Below, piece by piece: positions 7,479 through 14,420 of a stretch of 14,420 nt of DNA. The notes under the pieces are model-generated. The model saw nothing but the letters and a program-made list of their open reading frames with translations. It was not told the origin of the DNA and did not search any database. Positions within the stretch are counted from its first letter, which is position 1. Each line of letters begins with the position of its first letter. The stretch is taken from the NCBI GenBank assembly GCA_002421405.1, contig DIJY01000033.1, forward strand, positions 1 to 14,420. The letters run 5' to 3'. The stretch is from Caryophanales bacterium UBA5632 (lineage in GTDB: Bacteria; Bacillota_I; Bacilli_A; Izemoplasmatales; Hujiaoplasmataceae). The position numbers were made by a program, and so were the translations under genes.

Positions 7479-9572
7479 ATGACAGATATTACGAACTCGA
7501 TTCCCAAATTAGATGCAAAAGACAAACTGAGCGGTCAAGCCTTATATGTTTCTGATATTCAAATTGATGGCATGATTTACGCTAAAACAGTTAGAAGTCA
7601 AATTGTAAAAGGTAAAATAATCAATATCGACATCCCTTTTCTCCCGGAGGGGTATTTTACCGTTTCAAGACAAGATGTCATGCATAAGAATGTTGTGAAA
7701 ATTATCTTTGAGGACATGCCCTATTTTGCAACTGATGAAATTCATCATCTCAATGAGCCGATTATGCTTGTTGTGGGGCCTGACAAATCGGTCATTCAAT
7801 CAATTGTCGATCAAATCAAAATCGAATATGTGACTGAAATTGGTGTTTTTGATGACCGTGATGCACCAGTTGCCTATAGTTTTAAAAAAGGTAATCCGAA
7901 AAAGGTGTTTAGTAAAGCTACTCAAGTGATTGAAATGAATTATCAAACAGGACTTCAAGAACAAGCCTATATTGAACCTCAAGGATTTGTCGCTTATGAA
8001 GAAGGCGAAAAGGTAACTTTAATCGGTTCAATTCAATGCCCATACTATGTAAAAAACGCAATTATTGATGCGTTAGGGTGTGAACCGAATCAAGTGCGTG
8101 TCATTCAAGCTGCCGTCGGTGGCGCTTTTGGTGGAAAAGAAGAGTATCCATCACTGATTGCTTGTCAATTGGCAGTCGCACTCAAGAAAGTTCATAAACC
8201 GATTAAACTGATCTTTGAACGGGAAGAAGATATTTTATCGACAACGAAGCGACACCCTTCAACGATCCATTTAAAAGCTGCACTCAATGAACTGAATGAC
8301 GTTGTTGGATTATCCGCAGATATTCGTATCGATGGCGGAGCATACATCGGATTATCGAGTGTTGTTTTATCGCGAGCCATGATTGCGGTGTCTGGTGCTT
8401 ACACCATTGAGAATATTCAAGTGGAAGGAAAAGTCTTAAGAACCAATACCGTTCCCAATGGAGCTTTCCGTGGTTTTGGAGCCCCGCAAATGATATTTGC
8501 AATTGAGATGTTCATGCACCATATCGCAAAAGAAACCAATCAAGATGCATTTGCATTTCGCATGCGACATCTTGCTCGACAAGGTGATAAAACTTCGACT
8601 TCTGGCGTTTTCCGCGATCCGATTATCTTAGAAGATTTGATTCGTGTTGCGACTGAAAAATCCAAATATCATTCAAAGGCTTTAGCTTATTCGCAAACAG
8701 GAATTCATAAAGGCATCGGCATGAGTTTCTTTTTGCACGGGTGTGGATTTACTGGTTCGGGTGAATCAACACACATCAATGCCAAGGTTAAACTTTTCAA
8801 GACTGAAGCGGGTCTTGTAAAAATATTAGTTGCAGCAGTCGATATGGGACAAGGAATTAGAACAACACTACCGAAAATCGTTTCTTCAATTTTGGAAATT
8901 CCGATTGAACGTTGTATCTTCGATTACCCTGATACTGATTTTGTACCTGATTCAGGTCCAACCGTCGCTTCGAGAACCATCATGATTGTTGGCGGTCTTG
9001 TTGCAAGAGCAGCGAAAGAATTAAAAGAAACTTGGATTGAAAACAAAGAACAATCCGTGATTAAACAATATGTTCAACCGGACTATATAAAATGGAATGA
9101 AAAGAAATTCAAAGGGGATGCCTATCCTGCTTATTCGTGGGGTGTGAATGTCGTTGAAGTCGCTGTTGATCCCTTAACATATCAGACAAAAATACTCAAT
9201 GTAGTCAGTGTTTATGATGTTGGAAAAGAAATCGATGAACGAATAATTCTCGGTCAAGCCGATGGTGGAATCGTTCAAGGAATAGCTTATGGATATTTGG
9301 AGAATATGGTCGCTGTTGATGGAAAAATCAAACAAAAAAACTTAACAGACTATATTATTCCAACCGCTTTGGATGTTTCAAAAATGTCGACTTATATCAT
9401 CGATAATCCTTATCCTTTAGGACCTTATGGCGCTAAAGGTGCAGGAGAATTAACGTTAATTGGCGGGGCTCCTGCGGTGGCGTTAGCGATTGAAATGGCA
9501 GTGAATAAGAAAATAACGAAGATTCCGGTCACACCGGAATATTTAATGGAGTTGATGCATCATGATGATTAA
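7479..9572 (+). CDS. Xanthine dehydrogenase-type molybdopterin-binding subunit (XdhD-like)
   Basis: Complete 697-residue catalytic subunit of a three-gene Mo hydroxylase. The N-terminal a/b hammerhead starts with IPKLDAKDKLSG (residues 8-19). Moco and substrate motifs follow: GGAFGGKE (214-221), with E221 at the position of the bovine purine-orienting Glu802; NGAFRGFG (327-334), with R331 matching Arg880; DMGQG (455-459); and GAKGAGE (651-657), with E657 as the catalytic base. Retention of Glu, Arg and the base Glu is what a genuine purine hydroxylase should show, so xanthine/hypoxanthine or urate is a likely substrate. It is somewhat shorter than most Mo subunits, mainly before the final domain (around 505-555). 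E. coli XdhD fuses this subunit to its 2Fe-2S domain; here they are separate genes overlapping by 11 bases. In anaerobes the reaction may run toward urate reduction as well as xanthine oxidation (inference). Confidence 0.93.
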   Translation: MTDITNSIPKLDAKDKLSGQALYVSDIQIDGMIYAKTVRSQIVKGKIINIDIPFLPEGYFTVSRQDVMHKNVVKIIFEDMPYFATDEIHHLNEPIMLVVGPDKSVIQSIVDQIKIEYVTEIGVFDDRDAPVAYSFKKGNPKKVFSKATQVIEMNYQTGLQEQAYIEPQGFVAYEEGEKVTLIGSIQCPYYVKNAIIDALGCEPNQVRVIQAAVGGAFGGKEEYPSLIACQLAVALKKVHKPIKLIFEREEDILSTTKRHPSTIHLKAALNELNDVVGLSADIRIDGGAYIGLSSVVLSRAMIAVSGAYTIENIQVEGKVLRTNTVPNGAFRGFGAPQMIFAIEMFMHHIAKETNQDAFAFRMRHLARQGDKTSTSGVFRDPIILEDLIRVATEKSKYHSKALAYSQTGIHKGIGMSFFLHGCGFTGSGESTHINAKVKLFKTEAGLVKILVAAVDMGQGIRTTLPKIVSSILEIPIERCIFDYPDTDFVPDSGPTVASRTIMIVGGLVARAAKELKETWIENKEQSVIKQYVQPDYIKWNEKKFKGDAYPAYSWGVNVVEVAVDPLTYQTKILNVVSVYDVGKEIDERIILGQADGGIVQGIAYGYLENMVAVDGKIKQKNLTDYIIPTALDVSKMSTYIIDNPYPLGPYGAKGAGELTLIGGAPAVALAIEMAVNKKITKIPVTPEYLMELMHHDD

Positions 9573-10032
9573 ATTTACATTAAATGGCCAATTAGTAGAA
9601 GTTTCTTCCGATCCTTCGAGACGATTACTCGATGTTTTAAGACAAGACTTTTCACTGATTGGCGTTAAAGAAGGTTGTGGCGAAGGTGAATGTGGTGCCT
9701 GTTCGATTTTATTCAATCATCATGTGGTTAATTCTTGTCTTTTACCTTTAGGCAATGTAATGAATCAAGATATCATAACGATTGAAGGATTTAAAACGAC
9801 CGCACGTTACCAAGCCATAGAACAAGCTTATATTGACGCTGGCGCGGTACAGTGTGGATTTTGTACACCGGGAATGGTGATGGCGACAGAAAGTTTACTC
9901 CATTTGAATCCAACCCCAACAGACGCAGAAATTCGAATTGCTTTATCAGGTAATCTTTGTCGCTGCACTGGTTACAACATGATTGTAGAAGCAGTTAAGT
10001 TGGCTAGCGAAAGGGGTAAAGGCTTATGGTAA
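9562..10032 (+). CDS. 2 x [2Fe-2S] subunit of the xanthine dehydrogenase-type enzyme
   Basis: A 156-residue electron-transfer subunit. The N-terminal plant-ferredoxin-type cluster is bound by C39, C44, C47 and C59 (GCGEGECGAC, then a lone Cys). The C-terminal four-helix domain holds the second cluster through C98, C101, C133 and C135 (CGFC and CRC). All eight cysteines are present and the length is normal for the family. It passes electrons from the Mo site to the FAD subunit encoded next. ATG 9562 and ATG 9565 are adjacent; GGAG at 9548-9551 favours the first. It overlaps the Mo subunit by 11 bases and the FAD subunit by 7, so the three subunits are made as a coupled unit. Confidence 0.95.
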   Translation: MMIKFTLNGQLVEVSSDPSRRLLDVLRQDFSLIGVKEGCGEGECGACSILFNHHVVNSCLLPLGNVMNQDIITIEGFKTTARYQAIEQAYIDAGAVQCGFCTPGMVMATESLLHLNPTPTDAEIRIALSGNLCRCTGYNMIVEAVKLASERGKGLW

Positions 10033-10865
10033 TGCATCATATTCCTCAAACCTTAGACGAAGCCTTAGAAATACTCAATAACCGCCATTATCAAGTCATC
10101 GCCGGCGGTACCGATATAATGGTCCAGTACCGTTCATGGTCTGAGACTTTGCCAAAACTCAATAAACCACTTCTATTTGTAAGTCAGATACCGGAGTTGA
10201 ATTTTATTAACGAATCCGATGAATTTATTGAAATCGGTGCTTGTACAACCTATGAACATTTGTTAAATTCACCGATTATTCCAAAAATATTAAAAGACAC
10301 AATTATCGATATTGCGGCTCCTGGTATCCGATATGTGGGGACAATCGGTGGAAATATCGCCAATGCTTCACCGGCAGCCGATGGAGTCTGTACCTTAATT
10401 GCGCTTGATGCTTTGGTAGAAATCGTCAGTAGCGAGACGTTTCGAATTGAAAAGATATGTGATTTTATCACCGGAGTGAAAACAACTTCACTCAAGCCAA
10501 ATGAACTAATTCGGTCAATTCGAATTCCGAATATGTTTCATGAGCATGCTCGGTTTTATAAAATTGGCGGTCGCAAAGCAGATGCAATCTCGAAAGTCGC
10601 TTTAGCATCCGTCTGTAATGTTTCAGAAGGACGAATTACGAAATGGCGATTAGCCTTTGGGGCAGTTGGGCCAAAGGTTGTTAGTTTGCCGTTGATTGAT
10701 GAAAAAATGGTTGGTAAAACCGTTGAAGAATTGAAAGAAACCATTGAATCAATTCAAGCAACTTATGCACCTTTCATCAAACCGATTGATGATCAACGTT
10801 CGACCGCTGTATATCGAAAAGAAGTGGCATTAAACCTGATTAAAGGGTTTATTGAATCACTCTAG
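10026..10865 (+). CDS. FAD-binding subunit of the xanthine dehydrogenase-type enzyme (YgfM-like)
   Basis: A 279-residue medium subunit of the Mo hydroxylase. The FAD-binding PCMH domain is shown by AGGTD at residues 26-30 and GTIGGNIANASPAAD at 105-119; the C-terminal CO-dehydrogenase-flavoprotein-like domain covers about 175-279. It takes electrons from the 2Fe-2S subunit and hands them to NAD, ferredoxin or another carrier. The family often binds an extra [4Fe-4S] cluster in 4-hydroxybenzoyl-CoA reductase-like members through an inserted Cys-rich loop; no such loop is visible here. ATG 10026 is supported by AAGGGG at 10011-10016, but ATG 10032 is also possible. E. coli YgfM lies beside ssnA and xdhD in the equivalent cluster. 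There is only one FAD and one Fe-S subunit for two Mo subunits in this window, so sharing is possible. Confidence 0.93.
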   Translation: MVMHHIPQTLDEALEILNNRHYQVIAGGTDIMVQYRSWSETLPKLNKPLLFVSQIPELNFINESDEFIEIGACTTYEHLLNSPIIPKILKDTIIDIAAPGIRYVGTIGGNIANASPAADGVCTLIALDALVEIVSSETFRIEKICDFITGVKTTSLKPNELIRSIRIPNMFHEHARFYKIGGRKADAISKVALASVCNVSEGRITKWRLAFGAVGPKVVSLPLIDEKMVGKTVEELKETIESIQATYAPFIKPIDDQRSTAVYRKEVALNLIKGFIESL

Positions 10866-10889
10866 AAATAGAATTCATGAGGTGACTTT

Positions 10890-12620
10890 ATGATTAAAAC
10901 AAATGTTTTAAAAGCTGCTGGAGGAAGAAAAAAAGCTGAACTGGTTCTTAAAAACTGTAACATCATCAATGTCTTTACCACCGAAATTGAACAAGGAGAC
11001 ATTGCGATTGAAAATGGCTTGATTGTCGGTATCGGAAAATATAAAGGCATGAATGTCATCGATTTAAAAGGGGCCTATGTTTCTCCGGGTTTCATCGATG
11101 GTCACGTTCATATTGAATCATCAATGATGGTCCCTCATGAGTTTGCGAAACTAGTTCTTCCCTGTGGTACAACTTCAGTCATCGCTGATCCTCATGAAAT
11201 TGCGAACGTATTAGGTGTCAATGGCGTCAAATACATGATTGAAAGCGCAAAACAAGTACCCCTCGATGTTTATATGATGATTCCTTCCTGTGTTCCAGCA
11301 ACCCAATTTGAAACTTCTGGGAGCACCATTGATGTAAAAGACATCTCAAGAATTTTAAAATATGAAAATGTATTAGGATTAGGAGAAGTGATGAGTTATC
11401 CTGAGGTCATCATGGGTAACCATGCGATGCTCAATAAATTAAAAGTCATGAAAAACAGGATCATTGATGGTCATGCTCCAGGACTTTCTGGCAAACTTCT
11501 CAACGCTTATATCAGTGCCGGAATAAAAACCGACCATGAGTCATCTTCAATCGAAGAGATGATTGAAAAGACAAGAAGGGGATTATTCGTTCATCTCCGA
11601 GAAGGATCGCAAACACGAAATGTGCTTGACCTCTTGCCGGGAGTGACAGAAAATAATCGCAATCGAATATTGTTTTGTACGGATGATAAACACCCAGAAG
11701 ATATTTGCAATGAAGGACATATCAATTATAATGTAAATCTCGCTATCAATTATGGTATATCGCCTATTTGGGCGATTCAAATGGCAACCATCAATATCGC
11801 TACTGCCTATCAATTACCGAATGTTGGTGCCATCGCTCCAGGGTATAAAGCGGATTTAATCATCTTTAATTCACTGGATTATATCCAGCCGAAGCAAGTT
11901 TATAAGGATGGTAAGTTGGTTGTTGATAATGGCACTATTCTCTTTAAAACGAAACCAATGAATCAACTGGATGTATGCAATACTGTTAAATTTAATCCAG
12001 AAGCCATTCTTTTAAATTTGAAGTTAAAGAGCAATTTAGTGAATGTGATTGGCCTCGTCAGTAACAATGTCACGACCACAAAAGAAATGATGAAAGTAAC
12101 CGTTGAAAACGGACTCTATATCAACACTCCTTATTCTAAAATTCTAAAATTAGCAGTTATCGAACGACACCACAATACCGGAAATATCGGGTTGGGTCTG
12201 GTCAAAGGATATGGTCTTCAAAATGGAGCTGTTGCTATGACGATTGCCCATGACTCGCATAATTTGATTTGTATTGGTGATTCCGATTATGATATGATGC
12301 TCGCCATCAATAAAATTCATGAAATTCAAGGTGGAATTGTTTTAGTGGGGGGGGGCAAAATTATTGATGCCTTAACCTTGGAAGTTGCTGGTATTATGAC
12401 AGAACAATCCTCCGATTATGTTAGAAATAAACTAAGGAACATGGAGAAAGTCGTTAGAAGCATGGGAGTTGGTAATGAGATAGTTGATCCATTTTTACAA
12501 TTAGCATTTCTATCGTTACCGGTCATCCCTGAACTCAAATTAACAGATAAAGGTTTATTTGACGTGGATAAATTTAGTCTTGTTCCCATTGAAACAGGTG
12601 ATATTGATGAGTTACGCTAA
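10890..12620 (+). CDS. ade: Adenine deaminase
   Basis: A 576-residue adenine deaminase, converting adenine to hypoxanthine and ammonia in the cytoplasm with a metal centre. Residues visible in family order: HVH at 72-74 within GFIDGHVHIESSMM, ADPHE at 99-103, GHAPGLSG at 194-201, TDHESS at 214-219, REGS at 237-240 and TDDKHP at 264-269. The C-terminal adenine-deaminase domain (about 385-570) includes GYGLQNGAVA and AHDSHN. Length matches the usual 570-600 residues. The start is ATG 10890 with GAGGTG at 10879-10884. A run of nine Gs lies in codons 486-489. The gene overlaps the following PLP gene by 14 bases. It follows the hydroxylase genes directly and would feed hypoxanthine to them, which links the operon to adenine from nucleic acids or nucleosides as well as to urate. 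Confidence 0.95.
   Translation: MIKTNVLKAAGGRKKAELVLKNCNIINVFTTEIEQGDIAIENGLIVGIGKYKGMNVIDLKGAYVSPGFIDGHVHIESSMMVPHEFAKLVLPCGTTSVIADPHEIANVLGVNGVKYMIESAKQVPLDVYMMIPSCVPATQFETSGSTIDVKDISRILKYENVLGLGEVMSYPEVIMGNHAMLNKLKVMKNRIIDGHAPGLSGKLLNAYISAGIKTDHESSSIEEMIEKTRRGLFVHLREGSQTRNVLDLLPGVTENNRNRILFCTDDKHPEDICNEGHINYNVNLAINYGISPIWAIQMATINIATAYQLPNVGAIAPGYKADLIIFNSLDYIQPKQVYKDGKLVVDNGTILFKTKPMNQLDVCNTVKFNPEAILLNLKLKSNLVNVIGLVSNNVTTTKEMMKVTVENGLYINTPYSKILKLAVIERHHNTGNIGLGLVKGYGLQNGAVAMTIAHDSHNLICIGDSDYDMMLAINKIHEIQGGIVLVGGGKIIDALTLEVAGIMTEQSSDYVRNKLRNMEKVVRSMGVGNEIVDPFLQLAFLSLPVIPELKLTDKGLFDVDKFSLVPIETGDIDELR
12347..12355 (+). repeat. Nine-base G homopolymer inside ade
   Basis: Nine consecutive G residues in an otherwise AT-rich gene, encoding part of Val486 and Gly487-489 of a GGG turn. 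The frame is intact through it. It is the longest G run I noticed in the window and a possible slippage site. Confidence 0.9.
12596..12600 (+). promoter_or_regulatory. Ribosome binding site deciding the ATG start at 12607
   Basis: AGGTG six bases before ATG 12607, within the last codons of ade. It supports this start over the in-frame TTG at 12559, which would add 16 unrelated residues in front of the zinc ribbon. Confidence 0.7.
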
Positions 12621-13860
12621 AGAATTTGTCTGTACCATATGTCATCGTAAATTCGATATTTCAAAGAATCTCATGACTTGTCCTCATTGTGGTGAAATCG
12701 GCATTCTTGATATTATTTATGATTATCAAGCGATGAAAGAAACGGTAACGAGGTCTTATTTTAAAACCAACAAAGATTTTTCGATGTGGCGATATTCGCC
12801 ACTGATGAGTATTGAAGGTGTGCCTAAGTTTGCTTTGAAAGTCGGATGGACACCGCTTTATCAATCCAACCGATTAAACCGACTGATTGGTGTTAAAAAA
12901 CTTTTCATTAAAGATGATGGCATGAATCCAACGCAATCGTTAAAAGATCGAGCTTCAGCGGTAGCTGTCCAAAAAGCGATTGAAGCGAACGCTTCAGTGA
13001 TTGCTTGTAGTTCAACGGGGAATGCTGCGTCTTCACTGGCTGGCAATGCTGCAAGACTTGGATTAAAGACTTACATCTTCGTCCCAAAACGAGCCCCCAA
13101 AGGCAAACTATCACAACTCTTAGCTTTTGGAGCGAATGTCGTGAGAGTTGATGGCGATTATAAAGCAGCTTTCCAATTATCAAAAAAGGCGATTGATCAT
13201 TTTGGTTGGTATAACCGGAATGCCGCAATCAACCCACATTTAGTCGAAGGAAAAAAGACCGTTGCTTTTGAAATTGCTGAACAACTCGGATTTGAAGTCA
13301 CTGATTGGGTTGTCGTTTCAGTGGGCGATGGGTGTACAATTGCCGGAGTCTATAAAGGTTTTTATGATTTGTTTCAATTAAACTTAATCACGAAAATTCC
13401 AAAGATCTTAGGTGTTCAAGCGGAAGGTTGCGCCCCCTTTTATGAAGCGTGGATACATCATCGACCTTTACATGAAGTTGAAGAAAATACATTAGCCGAT
13501 TCGATTGCAGTTGGCATTCCTAGAAATCCCGTCAAAGCACTGAATGCTGTGAATCAAACGAACGGGGCGTGGATTACTGCTTCGGATCATCAAATTCTTG
13601 AAGCAATGTCATTGCTTGGAAAAACAGAAGGCATTTTCGGCGAACCTGCAGGGGTAACCGGACTCGCTGGTCTGATGAGAGCATTAGAATCAGGACTGAT
13701 TCAATCTGACGAGTCGGTGACATTAATTGTGACTGGCAACGGACTTAAAGACACCGATAATGCCCTTAAAGCAATGAAAGAACCCCCCTTAATTAAACCA
13801 GATTTAAAATCGTTTATCGAAACGATGTTTAATAAGAAAGAAGAGGATAACAATGAGTAA
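12607..13860 (+). CDS. Threonine synthase-like PLP-dependent enzyme with N-terminal zinc ribbon
   Basis: A 417-residue fold-type-II PLP enzyme. A zinc ribbon comes first (C9, C12, C25, C28). The catalytic domain follows, with the PLP-binding lysine K113 in QSLKDRAS, the phosphate/substrate loop SSTGNAASS at 135-143 and the threonine-synthase-like ending VTGNGLKD near 384-391. By sequence it would be called threonine synthase, which makes threonine from O-phosphohomoserine. Position in a purine operon, overlapping ade by 14 bases and followed by a second PLP gene, argues for a catabolic beta- or gamma-elimination on an amino-acid intermediate, comparable to the YgeX diaminopropionate ammonia-lyase of other clusters. 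That role is inference; no homoserine genes are nearby. Family call is firm, substrate open. The stop overlaps the next start region by eight bases. Confidence 0.87.
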   Translation: MSYAKEFVCTICHRKFDISKNLMTCPHCGEIGILDIIYDYQAMKETVTRSYFKTNKDFSMWRYSPLMSIEGVPKFALKVGWTPLYQSNRLNRLIGVKKLFIKDDGMNPTQSLKDRASAVAVQKAIEANASVIACSSTGNAASSLAGNAARLGLKTYIFVPKRAPKGKLSQLLAFGANVVRVDGDYKAAFQLSKKAIDHFGWYNRNAAINPHLVEGKKTVAFEIAEQLGFEVTDWVVVSVGDGCTIAGVYKGFYDLFQLNLITKIPKILGVQAEGCAPFYEAWIHHRPLHEVEENTLADSIAVGIPRNPVKALNAVNQTNGAWITASDHQILEAMSLLGKTEGIFGEPAGVTGLAGLMRALESGLIQSDESVTLIVTGNGLKDTDNALKAMKEPPLIKPDLKSFIETMFNKKEEDNNE

Positions 13861-14420
13861 AATACCATTTGGGCCGACCTATGATGAAATGCTTCACCCT
13901 GAGAAACTCGACCCAGCAATTAAAACAAAAGCGCACGAAGCAAAAAAGAATGAACTTAATCCAATGAACTTGTTTAATATCAATTGGAAAAACGAATCGG
14001 GAGCCGTCCACAAAATCGTTTTACCCAAAGCGATTACGAATGTTGATGCGAACATTGTCGTATTATTAGGAAAATATTTTCCATCTGGTTCGCACAAAGT
14101 CGGACCTGCCTATTCGACTTTGATTGAAGGCTGTGTTGATCAAACAATTTTACCAGGTCATCATACGATATTAGGTCCATCGACCGGAAATTTCGGAATT
14201 GGCGTCGCCTATATCTGTAACCTCATGAAGTATGATGCCATTGTCATTATGCCTGATAACATGAGTAAGGAAAGATATGACCGTATCAAACGATATGGGG
14301 CGAAATTAGATTTAACGCCCGGAACGGAATCAGACGTTATTTTAACGCTTGAAAGAACGTTTGAACTGAAAAAAAATCCTAATTATCGTTCACTCGCTCA
14401 ATTTGAATTATTGCCTAATT
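13853..14420 (+). CDS. Second fold-type-II PLP enzyme, cysteine synthase-like (3' partial)
   Basis: Open frame from ATG 13853 to the window end, 189 codons with no stop, so the gene is cut at its 3' side. AGAGG at 13842-13846 lies six bases before the start, within the preceding gene. Motifs of the PALP family are clear: K82 in FPSGSHKVGPAY is the expected PLP lysine, and GPSTGNFGIG at 108-117 is the phosphate/substrate loop, with a Rossmann-like strand AIVIMPDNMS following at 129-138. The first 70 residues are longer than in a plain cysteine synthase and contain no zinc ribbon. It is probably a lyase or beta-replacement enzyme acting with the preceding PLP enzyme, perhaps as a heteromer or in sequence. 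It is not clearly YgeX, and the missing C-terminal half could change the call. Confidence 0.85.
   Translation, partial: MSKIPFGPTYDEMLHPEKLDPAIKTKAHEAKKNELNPMNLFNINWKNESGAVHKIVLPKAITNVDANIVVLLGKYFPSGSHKVGPAYSTLIEGCVDQTILPGHHTILGPSTGNFGIGVAYICNLMKYDAIVIMPDNMSKERYDRIKRYGAKLDLTPGTESDVILTLERTFELKKNPNYRSLAQFELLPN

Noticed and set aside
2..9572. Possible in-frame TGA (selenocysteine) in the Mo hydroxylases
   Set aside because: Both frames are open without internal TGA; selenium in this enzyme class is a labile ligand of the cofactor, not selenocysteine.
10866..10889. Promoter or terminator in the gap before ade
   Set aside because: The gap is only 24 bases, and I see a ribosome binding site but no hairpin with a T run and no convincing -10/-35 pair.
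12559..12606. Upstream TTG extension of the threonine synthase-like gene
   Set aside because: The added 16 residues lie deep in ade, have no family resemblance, and AGGTG at 12596-12600 points to ATG 12607.

Overview
This window is one densely packed, single-strand stretch of an operon for anaerobic purine or oxopurine catabolism. All 13 genes are on the + strand, and gaps between them are at most about 25 bases, with many short overlaps. It reads like the E. coli xdh/ssnA/hyuA/ygf region and the related urate-degradation clusters of anaerobic gut bacteria. It carries molybdenum hydroxylases, their maturation factors, cyclic amidohydrolases, a flavin/iron-sulfur oxidoreductase, adenine deaminase and two fold-type-II PLP enzymes.

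The organism is probably a low-GC anaerobe of the Firmicutes/Tenericutes type. The DNA is clearly AT-rich, codons favour A/T at third positions, Shine-Dalgarno sites are strong (AAAGGAG-like), and most of the flavin and Fe-S chemistry is typical of anaerobes. TGA is used as a stop (gene ending at 1831) and Trp is encoded by TGG, so this is the standard bacterial code and not that of Mycoplasma. I cannot fix the genus; an Izemoplasma/Acholeplasma-like or clostridial host is only a guess.

Layout: 2-1831 is a Mo hydroxylase large subunit (cut off at the left edge). 1828-2457 is an unknown multi-pass membrane protein. 2479-3315 is an XdhC/CoxI-type Mo-cofactor maturation factor and 3293-3763 a small P-loop NTPase. 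3779-5089 is a dihydropyrimidinase/hydantoinase (HyuA) and 5082-6386 an SsnA-type amidohydrolase. 6386-7462 is a dihydroorotate-dehydrogenase-fold protein with two [4Fe-4S] motifs. 7479-10865 holds a three-gene xanthine-dehydrogenase-type enzyme (Mo, 2Fe-2S, FAD subunits). 10890-12620 is adenine deaminase. 12607-13860 is a threonine-synthase-like PLP enzyme with a zinc ribbon, and 13853 onward is a second PLP enzyme cut off at the right edge.

How they may work together (inference): adenine is deaminated to hypoxanthine and the Mo hydroxylases interconvert hypoxanthine, xanthine and urate. The DHOD-like ferredoxin protein may reduce the oxopurine ring, HyuA and SsnA open rings hydrolytically, and the PLP enzymes finish the amino-acid-like carbon skeleton. 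In known clusters that last role belongs to YgeX (diaminopropionate ammonia-lyase), which is not seen here. Also not seen in the window are YgeW carbamoyltransferase, YgeY hydrolase, a carbamate kinase and a recognisable purine permease; they may lie outside it. No promoter, terminator, RNA gene, CRISPR array or mobile element was found.
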